Assembly (NCBI GenBank): GCA_021647345.1
Contig: JAKIUX010000031.1
Span: forward strand, 1 to 7,810
DNA length: 7,810 nt
Source of the DNA: Hydrogenimonas sp.
GTDB lineage: Bacteria > Campylobacterota > Campylobacteria > Campylobacterales > Hydrogenimonadaceae
Reading direction: 5' to 3'
Below, one piece after another: positions 1 to 5,673 of the stretch; position 1 is the stretch's first letter, and every line of letters begins with the position of its first letter. The notes under the pieces were generated by a model. The model did no database searches. It saw nothing but the letters and a program-made list of their open reading frames with translations, and was not told where the DNA came from. Both the position numbers and the translations under genes were made by a program.

Positions 1-31
1 GCCGAAGCGCTTATTGTTGCTCTTTTAGATG
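1..31. other. Window edge downstream of hsrA, unassigned
   Basis: These 31 bases follow the hsrA stop codon on the minus strand. Read on that strand they contain AAAGAG, which could be a ribosome binding site for a following gene. No ATG, GTG or TTG start with a usable frame is visible before the window ends, and no terminator hairpin can be seen. Whether a partner histidine kinase gene follows cannot be judged from here. Confidence 0.3.
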
Positions 32-712
32 TTACTCTTCGCCCTGTTTCTGAGGATAGCAGAAGCGGTAACCGCGTCTTCTTACCGTCTCTATCGTCTG
101 AATTCCCAGCGGTTTGTCCATCTTCTGGCGGATCTGGTTTATAGCGACTTCGATAACGTTGGGCGTTACAAGCTCCGGCTCTTCCCAGATTGCGTCAAGA
201 AGCTGCTCTTTGGAGACAATCTCTTCTCTGTGGCGTGCAAGGTGTGTCAAAACCTCGAAAGGCTTGCCCTTAAGCTCTATCTCTTTTCCTCGGTATACTA
301 CCTTCTCCTCCTGCGGATTTATACTTAAGTCATCTATTTCGATAACGTTGCTTCCTCCGAATCTGAGTCTCGCTTTTATTCTTGCTATCAAGACATCAAA
401 ATCGAAAGGTTTTTTAATGTAGTCGTCTGCACCCGCTTCGAGCGCCTCGATCTCGCTCTCTTTGTCATCTCTTGCAGAGAGAATTATGACTGCGGTTTTA
501 GGATTGTTCTGCTTCGCTTTTTGAATAAGCTCAAGTCCGTTACCGTCGGGAAGCATCCAGTCTGCAAGAATAAGGTCGTAGTTCCTTATATCGAGGTAGT
601 AGTCGCCATCTTTGAAGTTTTCGGCAGAGTCTGTCTGATAGTTGAATTCGTTGAGCCCTTCGGAGAGAGTTTTGTTTACGGTTGTTTCATCTTCTACAAT
701 AAGTATTCGCAT
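32..712 (-). CDS. hsrA: HsrA/CosR-type OmpR-family response regulator
   Basis: This 226-residue cytoplasmic transcription factor has a receiver domain (about 1-118) and an OmpR/PhoB winged-helix DNA-binding domain (about 125-220). The second half, including GKPFEVLTHLARHR (149-162), VSKEQLLDAIWEEPE and the final RRRGYRFCYP (211-220), closely matches my memory of the essential orphan regulator HP1043 (HsrA) of Helicobacter pylori and CosR of Campylobacter, which control central metabolism and oxidative-stress genes. Unlike those, the receiver looks complete: E7-D8 acidic pair, D51 in LADWMLPDGNG, S79 and K101 in KKPF are all present, so phosphorylation is plausible. The ATG at 712 gives the family start MRILIVEDE. 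A second ATG at 717, out of frame, shares the ribosome binding site AAGGA. The gene lies downstream of folB on the same strand but has its own promoter. Family assignment is strong; phosphorylation in vivo is inference. Confidence 0.95.
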   Translation of the reverse strand: MRILIVEDETTVNKTLSEGLNEFNYQTDSAENFKDGDYYLDIRNYDLILADWMLPDGNGLELIQKAKQNNPKTAVIILSARDDKESEIEALEAGADDYIKKPFDFDVLIARIKARLRFGGSNVIEIDDLSINPQEEKVVYRGKEIELKGKPFEVLTHLARHREEIVSKEQLLDAIWEEPELVTPNVIEVAINQIRQKMDKPLGIQTIETVRRRGYRFCYPQKQGEE

Positions 713-747
713 CGCATGAAGTCCTTCTGGTGTGAAATTTAAGCGGG

Positions 748-756
748 ATTATAGCA
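748..756 (-). promoter_or_regulatory. Extended -10 promoter of hsrA
   Basis: On the minus strand this reads TGCTATAAT, a perfect extended -10 box. It is preceded by A/T-rich runs (about 757-793) and no clear -35 box, as is usual for sigma-70 promoters of Campylobacterota. The expected transcript start is near 741, giving a leader of about 28 bases before the hsrA ATG. The promoter lies in the 81-base gap between folB and hsrA, so hsrA can be expressed apart from plsY-folB. Confidence 0.75.
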
Positions 757-793
757 TATTTTTAGCTAATTTTAAACTCTTTTTCAAAAATTT

Positions 794-1123
794 TTAAAGA
801 TAGGAGCGGGAGTCGCTTAAGCAGACGCGGCAATTTGGGAGTATATCAGGCTTTGAAATTGTGATTTTGATTCTCTCTATTTGAGGAAATTTTTCTCTCA
901 TTTTCAGAAAAAGCTCTTCCAAAGCCTCTTCCAATAGGTAGAATTTTCCATTTTTGACAGTGGCCTCAAGAAGCGCTGCAGCCTCTGCATAATCCAAAAA
1001 CTCTCCTTTGCTGTAGGAGTACTCTATATTGCACTCTATCTCTACAGGCTGCGGAGTTTCGCGTTCAAACTCCAATATGCCTATAACGGCTTCAAATCTT
1101 AGCTCTTTTATAGATATCTTCAC
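794..1123 (-). CDS. folB: Dihydroneopterin aldolase FolB
   Basis: This 109-residue enzyme of folate synthesis cleaves 7,8-dihydroneopterin to 6-hydroxymethyl-7,8-dihydropterin and glycolaldehyde in the cytoplasm. Sequence identity is low overall, but key positions line up with the family: GILEFER with E20 as the catalytic-region glutamate, the PQ pair at 24-25, Y45 in LDYAEAAALLE, E65 in LLEEALEEL for pterin binding, and the catalytic lysine K91 in ITISKPDILPNC, followed by the usual C-terminal strand ending in an arginine. The start is a GTG that overlaps the plsY TGA by four bases (GTGA). No strong ribosome binding site precedes it, so translation is probably coupled to plsY. The length is slightly below the usual 115-120 residues. 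No terminator is visible after it. Confidence 0.88.
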   Translation of the reverse strand: MKISIKELRFEAVIGILEFERETPQPVEIECNIEYSYSKGEFLDYAEAAALLEATVKNGKFYLLEEALEELFLKMREKFPQIERIKITISKPDILPNCRVCLSDSRSYL

Positions 1124-1746
1124 GCTACTTTGGACTCTTTTCCGCTTATAAGCCGAACTATATTTGGTATATGTTTATATACCACAATTATGGCTATGAT
1201 CCATATAGGGGCGTGGGAGTGGATGGCCGGAACATCCGGGTATAGAATATAGCTGGTGAGAATGAAAACGATAAGTGCGCCGAGAGATGAGAGCGAAGAG
1301 ATTTTAAGCGTCTTTGCTAGAACAAACCAAGCAGCTATGGCGATAGCGGCAACATCGGGCATCATGAAAGCGAGCACCCCTACTCCGGTGGCGACACCTT
1401 TACCCCCTTCGAACATCAGGTAGGGGCTGAAGCAGTGCCCCGCAACAGCCAGCACTGCAATACCCCATAGGGTAGCATCGGGCATTCCGGCTAGCTTTGC
1501 GGCAAGAAGCACAGCCACGCCTTTGAGTGCATCCAGAATCACCGTGGCTATGGCGAGCTTTTTTGCAAGTTTCGGATTCTCCTCTTTTACTACTCTAAGA
1601 ACGTTGGTCGCGCCGATACTCTGGCTTCCGCTGCTCTTTATATCGACTCCGGCAAAAAGCTTGGCCAAAATAAGCCCGAAAGGGATTCCCCCTATCAAAA
1701 ATGCGGCAAGATAGAATATTATGTTCGGATTGCTTAGAAACTCCAT
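1120..1746 (-). CDS. plsY: Acyl-phosphate:glycerol-3-phosphate acyltransferase PlsY
   Basis: This 208-residue inner-membrane enzyme transfers an acyl chain from acyl-phosphate to glycerol-3-phosphate, making lysophosphatidic acid, the first step of phospholipid synthesis with PlsX. The three family motifs are present: GSQSIGATNV (40-49), a glycine-rich loop from G103 to G123 containing FEGGKGVATG, and KHIPNIVRL (191-199). Around them are about five hydrophobic segments (roughly 9-30, 66-86, 92-110, 120-145, 152-170, with another at 179-190). The GSxSIGATN form, rather than GSGNIGATN, and the segment KEENPKLAKKLAIAT match Campylobacterota PlsY as I remember it. The ATG at 1746 follows AAAAGG at five bases. 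It is the first gene of plsY-folB(-hsrA), with its promoter in the 69-base gap shared with nadA. Confidence 0.96.
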   Translation of the reverse strand: MEFLSNPNIIFYLAAFLIGGIPFGLILAKLFAGVDIKSSGSQSIGATNVLRVVKEENPKLAKKLAIATVILDALKGVAVLLAAKLAGMPDATLWGIAVLAVAGHCFSPYLMFEGGKGVATGVGVLAFMMPDVAAIAIAAWFVLAKTLKISSLSSLGALIVFILTSYILYPDVPAIHSHAPIWIIAIIVVYKHIPNIVRLISGKESKVA

Positions 1747-1758
1747 GTTGACCTTTTA

Positions 1759-1767
1759 TGGTAAAAT
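1759..1767 (+). promoter_or_regulatory. Extended -10 promoter of the nadA operon
   Basis: The plus strand reads TGGTAAAAT, an extended -10 box one base off the consensus. The predicted transcript start is near 1774, inside the opposing plsY -10 box, with a leader of about 42 bases before nadA. No -35 box is clear; that region falls in the first codons of plsY. Confidence 0.6.
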
Positions 1768-1779
1768 TGCGCAATTATA
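1762..1779. repeat. 18-base near-perfect inverted repeat joining two -10 boxes
   Basis: The sequence TAAAAT-TGCGCA-ATTATA has dyad symmetry with a single mismatched pair (1764/1777). The inner 12 bases, AATTGCGCAATT, are a perfect palindrome. The two arms are the opposed -10 boxes of nadA and plsY. It could be only the product of two facing promoters, or also a binding site for a dimeric regulator. Confidence 0.6.
1774..1779 (-). promoter_or_regulatory. -10 box of the plsY promoter
   Basis: The minus strand reads TATAAT here, without the TG extension. The predicted transcript start is near 1767, which gives a leader of about 20 bases carrying AAAAGG (1752-1757) before the plsY ATG. The box is the right arm of an inverted repeat whose left arm is the nadA -10 box. 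Confidence 0.6.
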
Positions 1780-1803
1780 GAATAATATTGGTTACAACGC
1801 CAT

Positions 1804-1809
1804 TAAGGA
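1804..1809 (+). promoter_or_regulatory. Ribosome binding site fixing the TTG start of nadA
   Basis: TAAGGA lies six bases before the TTG at 1816 and supports it as the start. No in-frame ATG occurs until codon 64, well past the essential HYYQ motif, so the non-ATG start is required. Confidence 0.75.
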
Positions 1810-1815
1810 ACTACT

Positions 1816-2808
1816 TTGAAACAGCAGGAACTGAAAGAGAAGATAGCGAAACTTAGAGAAGAGCTGCCGGTGACTATCGTGGCCCACTACTATCAGCGTG
1901 ACGAAGTTTTCGAACTAGCTGACATAACGGGAGATAGTCTCGAACTTGCAAAAAGGTGCAAAGCTGACAATCGCGAATGGGTACTCTTTTGCGGTGTCGG
2001 ATTCATGGGCCAAAGCGTTAAGGTCTTAGCGCCTCATAAACGTGTCGCAATGCCAAGGATTGCTTGTTGTGCTATGGCTAGAATGATAGATCAAGGCTGC
2101 TTTGACGAGTCGATAGAGTATATAGAGAAGGCGGGAATAGATAAAGAGGATGTTCTTCCTATTACATATATAAACTCAAGCGCCGAAGTTAAAGCGAGTG
2201 TCGCTAAGATGGACGGAATGGTCTGCACAAGCTCCAACGCCTATAAAATTATAGAGCAGGGTCTGCAGAGCGGCAAGAAGATACTCTTCGTTCCAGACCG
2301 CTGTCTCGGGCAGAATATAGCCAACATGATGGGTCTTAAGTCGTGCGTCATAGGAGACGGTAAAGATCCTAAAGAGGCCGATATTATATGCTACAACGGA
2401 TTTTGCTCGGTGCATCAGCTCTTTACGGTAGATGATGTTAACTTCTACAGAAAGAGGTATCCGGGCATAAAGATAGCCGTACATCCTGAATGCGACCCAT
2501 CGGTCGTGGCCGTAAGCGATTTTTGCGGCTCTACGAGTCAGCTTATAAAGTATGTAAACGAGCTTCCCGAAGATCAGAAAGTTGCAGTCGGAACAGAATA
2601 CAACCTGGTCCATAGAATGAGAGATAAAAATATATATGTTCTCTCTTCTACCAAGCCCGAGTGTCCTACCATGAACGAGACTACGCTCGAAGATGTCTAC
2701 AATACACTTTTGGCGATAAAAAAGGGTGAAGTTCCTACAGAGATATTCGTAGATGAAGATACGGCCAAATGGGCCAATATCGCACTTGAGAGAATGTTGG
2801 CGCTATGA
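1816..2808 (+). CDS. nadA: Quinolinate synthase NadA
   Basis: This 330-residue [4Fe-4S] enzyme condenses iminoaspartate with dihydroxyacetone phosphate to quinolinate, the second step of aspartate-derived NAD synthesis. The three cluster ligands are placed at C85 (in ACCAMARM), C197 (in GFCSVHQLF) and C283 (in KPECPTMNETT). Substrate-site motifs are AHYYQ (23-27), TYINSSAEVKA (117-127), CTSSNA (137-142), HPEC (223-226) and GSTSQLI. The protein has the compact length of the thermophile and epsilon type and lacks the C-terminal CxxCxxC of E. coli NadA. The usual AGCSLAD segment reads ACCAMAR, with an extra cysteine (C84) beside the cluster ligand. It starts with TTG after a good ribosome binding site and overlaps nadC by four bases (ATGA). 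nadB, which supplies iminoaspartate, is not in the window. Confidence 0.97.
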   Translation: MKQQELKEKIAKLREELPVTIVAHYYQRDEVFELADITGDSLELAKRCKADNREWVLFCGVGFMGQSVKVLAPHKRVAMPRIACCAMARMIDQGCFDESIEYIEKAGIDKEDVLPITYINSSAEVKASVAKMDGMVCTSSNAYKIIEQGLQSGKKILFVPDRCLGQNIANMMGLKSCVIGDGKDPKEADIICYNGFCSVHQLFTVDDVNFYRKRYPGIKIAVHPECDPSVVAVSDFCGSTSQLIKYVNELPEDQKVAVGTEYNLVHRMRDKNIYVLSSTKPECPTMNETTLEDVYNTLLAIKKGEVPTEIFVDEDTAKWANIALERMLAL

Positions 2809-3626
2809 TTATAGAGGAGTTCGTCAAAGAGGTACTGCTTGAGGATATAGGGCGCGGGGACCTCTTTGGGCGTATTGCGCCTGCAAAAGAGGCTGAAGCA
2901 TATATTGTTGCCAAAAGCGCCGGTATAGCTGCCGGAGAGCCCTATCTCGAAGCATTGGCCCGATTCTGCAAGCTAGAGCTGGATTGGAAAAAGAGAGATG
3001 GAGATAGGTTTGAAGAGGGTGATTTTTTATTGAAGATAAAGGGTTCAGCAGCCGATCTGCTGGCGGCTGAAAGGACTCTTTTGAATATGCTTCTGCACGC
3101 AAGCTCAATAGCCACGCACGTGCAACCCTATATAAAAGCTTTGGAGGGTACGGGTGTACTGCTTCTTGATACGAGAAAGATACGCCCAATGCTGCGAAAT
3201 TTCGAAAAGTACGCCGTACGTGTCGCAGGTGCGGTTAATCACAGAATGGGCCTTGATGACGCTTTGATGCTAAAAGATACTCACTTGAGTCTAATAGAGG
3301 ATCTGCCGGCTTTTTTGAAAAAGGCGCGCAAAAAGATCCCTTTTACTACGAAGATTGAGATTGAGTGCGAAAGTGTTGAGGCGGCTGCGAAAGCGATGGA
3401 TGCGGGGGCCGATATAGTTATGTGTGACAATATGGCGGTTTCGCAGATACGTGAGACTGTGCTCTATAGAAACGAGAACTTCCCCGGCACTCTTCTGGAG
3501 GCAAGCGGAAATATCACTCTCGAAAATATAAGAGAGTATGCAAAAACCGGTATCGATGCGATAAGTTCAGGCAGCATCATCCATCAATCCAAATGGATAG
3601 ACCTTTCTATGAAGATATCAAGCTAA
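2805..3626 (+). CDS. nadC: Nicotinate-nucleotide pyrophosphorylase NadC
   Basis: This 273-residue cytoplasmic enzyme, usually a dimer or hexamer, converts quinolinate and PRPP to nicotinic acid mononucleotide, CO2 and pyrophosphate, directly after NadA. Visible motifs are EDIGRGDLF (13-21), ERTLLNMLLHASSIAT (89-104), DTRKIRPMLRNFEKYAV (122-138), NHRMGLDDALMLKDTHL (145-161), KIEIECES (183-190), DIVMCDNM (203-210) and LEASGNIT (231-238) with ISSG (253-256). These provide the expected Arg, Lys, His and Asp residues of the quinolinate and PRPP sites. Two usually glycine-rich spots are altered: ASSIAT instead of the common SGIAT, and VAGAVNHR instead of GGGxNHR. The ATG overlaps the nadA TGA, so translation is coupled. 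flhB follows after three bases. Confidence 0.97.
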   Translation: MIIEEFVKEVLLEDIGRGDLFGRIAPAKEAEAYIVAKSAGIAAGEPYLEALARFCKLELDWKKRDGDRFEEGDFLLKIKGSAADLLAAERTLLNMLLHASSIATHVQPYIKALEGTGVLLLDTRKIRPMLRNFEKYAVRVAGAVNHRMGLDDALMLKDTHLSLIEDLPAFLKKARKKIPFTTKIEIECESVEAAAKAMDAGADIVMCDNMAVSQIRETVLYRNENFPGTLLEASGNITLENIREYAKTGIDAISSGSIIHQSKWIDLSMKISS

Positions 3627-3629
3627 AAG

Positions 3630-4685
3630 ATGGCTGACGATTTAGAGAAGACCGAAGAACCAACCCCCAAAAAGATTGAAGATGCAAGAAAAGAGGGGAA
3701 TGTCCCTAAGAGTATGGACGCCTCCGGCTTTGTCACTCTTCTTGTCGCGGTCATTACGGTTGCCGCACTCTTCTCTTGGATCATGGATAGGCTTGAAAAC
3801 CTCTACCGTTACTATACTCACTTCTTCGGTGTCGAGATAACCCCCTCTCTGCTTATCGATATCGCCTCATATACGATATACCAACTGCTTATAATGGTGC
3901 TGCCTCTGGCCCTTCCGGTGGCGGTAGCCGGGCTGGTGGCAGGCTGGATGCAGTTTGGTTTTCTCTTTACCACCAAACCTCTTACACCTGATCTAAAGAA
4001 GATCGACCCTTTAAAGGGTGCGAAGAATCTCTTTTCGATGAAAAAGCTGGTAGAGGGTGCCAAGATCACGATAAAAGTAGCCGCTGTTTTCATTGTTGCA
4101 TTTTCTGTTTTTATCGGATTTATAGAGGAGCTTGTATCGATAGCGAGGGCAGATCTTATGCAGCAGATGGCCTGGCTTGGAGATAGAGCTCTCGTGATAG
4201 CCGCCGTTATGCTCGTGCTGCTTATGGTGCTGGCTCTGATAGATATACTATTTGTACGATACAACTATTTCAAAGGGCTTCGAATGTCGAAGCAGGAGAT
4301 AAAAGATGAGATGAAGCAGCTCGAAGGAAACCCGGAGATAAAGGCAAAGATAAGGCAGATCCAGATGGAGATGGCAAGAAAAAGGATGCTCGCAGAGGTT
4401 CCCAATGCGGATGTGGTCATAACCAACCCCACACATTTCGCGGTAGCTCTGCGATACAAAGAGGGGGAGTCTGCCGCTCCTAAAGTGGTTGCCAAAGGTG
4501 CCGACCTTATAGCTCTTAAAATTAAAGAGATCGCAAGAGAGAGCGGTGTTCAGATAGTAGAGAATCCTCCCCTTGCAAGAGAGCTGTACAAAAATGTGGA
4601 TATAGATAAAGAGGTGCCGGAGCAATTCTATCATGCCGTTGCCGAAGTGTTGGCCTTTGTTTACAAAAGCAAAAGGGGGCTTTGA
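3630..4685 (+). CDS. flhB: Flagellar type III export switch protein FlhB
   Basis: This 351-residue inner-membrane protein of the flagellar export gate switches substrate choice from rod/hook to filament proteins. It begins with the family signature EEPTPKKIEDARKEGNVPKS (9-28). Four hydrophobic segments follow (about 33-53, 83-110, 145-167, 186-209), then a charged linker and the cytoplasmic domain with the self-cleaving motif NPTH (266-269), cut between N266 and P267 in the family, in the context VVITNPTHFAVALRY. The conserved PPLARELY (313-320) and the end of the FlhB_C domain are intact. It is FlhB rather than a virulence SctU homologue by its N-terminus and the general fit, though the two families are related. 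It starts three bases after nadC with only a weak purine stretch ahead, so it is probably expressed from the nadA promoter. No other flagellar gene is in the window. Confidence 0.95.
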   Translation: MADDLEKTEEPTPKKIEDARKEGNVPKSMDASGFVTLLVAVITVAALFSWIMDRLENLYRYYTHFFGVEITPSLLIDIASYTIYQLLIMVLPLALPVAVAGLVAGWMQFGFLFTTKPLTPDLKKIDPLKGAKNLFSMKKLVEGAKITIKVAAVFIVAFSVFIGFIEELVSIARADLMQQMAWLGDRALVIAAVMLVLLMVLALIDILFVRYNYFKGLRMSKQEIKDEMKQLEGNPEIKAKIRQIQMEMARKRMLAEVPNADVVITNPTHFAVALRYKEGESAAPKVVAKGADLIALKIKEIARESGVQIVENPPLARELYKNVDIDKEVPEQFYHAVAEVLAFVYKSKRGL

Positions 4686-4694
4686 CCTTTTTTT
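4671..4694 (+). terminator. Weak hairpin with T-run at the end of flhB
   Basis: AAAAGG (4671-4676) can pair with CCTTTT (4686-4691), with a nine-base loop that spans the flhB stop codon, and is followed by three more T. The stem is short and A/T-rich, so at most it would give partial termination. It lies immediately before the -10 box of the next gene. Confidence 0.2.
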
Positions 4695-4697
4695 GGA

Positions 4698-4703
4698 TAA
4701 AAT
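4698..4703 (+). promoter_or_regulatory. Possible -10 box for the DHH gene
   Basis: TAAAAT follows a run of seven T (4688-4694) and GGA, a pattern seen in Campylobacterota promoters. The expected transcript start (about 4710-4711) falls on the ATG itself, so the mRNA would be leaderless. The match is short and could be chance in A/T-rich sequence. Confidence 0.4.
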
Positions 4704-4710
4704 CGCATCT

Positions 4711-5673
4711 ATGAGAAAAAATGATCCATATAGTGAAGCGAAGAAGCTGATAGAGTCGAGCCGCCACATAACGGTTACAGGTCACCTGAATCCGGATGCC
4801 GATGCGTTGGGAACCGCTCTCGGGCTCTGGCATATTTTCAAAAGGCTCTCGAAACGGACGGATCTGTTCTTTGCAAGCCATCCACTTCCGCAGCATCTTG
4901 GTTTTTTGCCCGGTTTTAAGAATATTCGCCAAAGTATCAACCCCCAAAGCGATCTTATAGTCACCGTAGATTCGGGAAGTTTAGATAGGATCGGCATTGA
5001 AATCGAAGATGGAGTAAAGATAATCAATATAGATCATCATCGCAGCAATACCAGATTCGCAGATGTTAATATAGTGGAACCGGAGTTTGCCAGCGCTTCC
5101 GAAGCAGCCTTTAAGCTTGTCGAATCTGCAGGATGGGACGTTTCTAAAGAGGCTGCCGTTAACTTCTACGCCGCCCTTTTGAGTGATACCGGCTTTTTCG
5201 GATACGAAGGTGTCAACGAAAGAGTATTCGACTTCGCGAAAAGGCTGCTCAAGCTGGGAGCTGACGCGGAGTGGACCGCAAGGATGCTTAGAGAGAACCA
5301 GCCGCTAAGCAAACTTAGGCTTCTGCCTAAAGTTCTTCAGACGCTTAGGCTCTACCTTGATGGGCGTGTTGCTGGGCTTGATATAACGTTGCGTATGCTT
5401 GAAGAGTCCGGTGCTTCAGTGAGCGAGACAGACGATATCGTAAATTATGCAAGGTCTCTTGCGACCGTGGAGGTTGGCTTCTTGATAAGAGAAGAAGCCG
5501 ATGGAGGCTTGAAGGTCTCTTTGCGCTCTAAAAATCGAGTAGATGTTTGCAAAATAGCACTCTCCTTTGGAGGAGGAGGCCATATAAGGGCAGCCGGATT
5601 TACCGTTAACGGCTTGGAACGGGAACTGCTTAAGGAGAAGTTGTTGAAAAGAATCGAAGAGGAGTTGCAATGA
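4711..5673 (+). CDS. DHH/DHHA1 phosphoesterase, NrnA-like
   Basis: This 320-residue cytoplasmic metal-dependent phosphoesterase belongs to the group that includes NrnA (degrades nano-RNA and 3',5'-pAp) and DhhP/c-di-AMP-related enzymes. Motifs occur in the right order: HLNPDADALG (25-34) with metal-binding H25, D29 and D31; VDSGS (86-90) with D87; the naming motif DHH (108-110); LLSDTGFF (156-163) with D159; and a DHHA1 domain ending in SFGGGGHIRAAG (285-296), the substrate-binding glycine loop. There are no extra GAF, PAS or membrane domains. A longer frame opens at ATG 4633 inside flhB, but its extra 26 residues are unlike the family and the ATG at 4711 puts the first motif at the usual distance. 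That ATG has no clear ribosome binding site. The stop overlaps the M23 gene. Exact substrate cannot be told from sequence. Confidence 0.92.
   Translation: MRKNDPYSEAKKLIESSRHITVTGHLNPDADALGTALGLWHIFKRLSKRTDLFFASHPLPQHLGFLPGFKNIRQSINPQSDLIVTVDSGSLDRIGIEIEDGVKIINIDHHRSNTRFADVNIVEPEFASASEAAFKLVESAGWDVSKEAAVNFYAALLSDTGFFGYEGVNERVFDFAKRLLKLGADAEWTARMLRENQPLSKLRLLPKVLQTLRLYLDGRVAGLDITLRMLEESGASVSETDDIVNYARSLATVEVGFLIREEADGGLKVSLRSKNRVDVCKIALSFGGGGHIRAAGFTVNGLERELLKEKLLKRIEEELQ

Noticed and set aside
713..793. Search for a terminator between folB and hsrA
   Set aside because: The A- and T-rich runs are not flanked by a stable stem. They are better explained as the upstream part of the hsrA promoter.
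2176..2613. Long minus-strand open frame opposite nadA (145 residues)
   Set aside because: The plus strand encodes a clear NadA. The antisense frame has no recognised motif and no supporting start signal.
4633..4710. Longer start for the DHH protein at ATG 4633
   Set aside because: The 26 extra residues lie inside flhB in another frame and do not resemble the family. ATG 4711 gives a normal distance to the first metal-binding motif.
4248..4769. Long minus-strand open frame opposite flhB (173 residues)
   Set aside because: It is a shadow of the flhB coding frame, with cysteine- and phenylalanine-rich composition and no family match.
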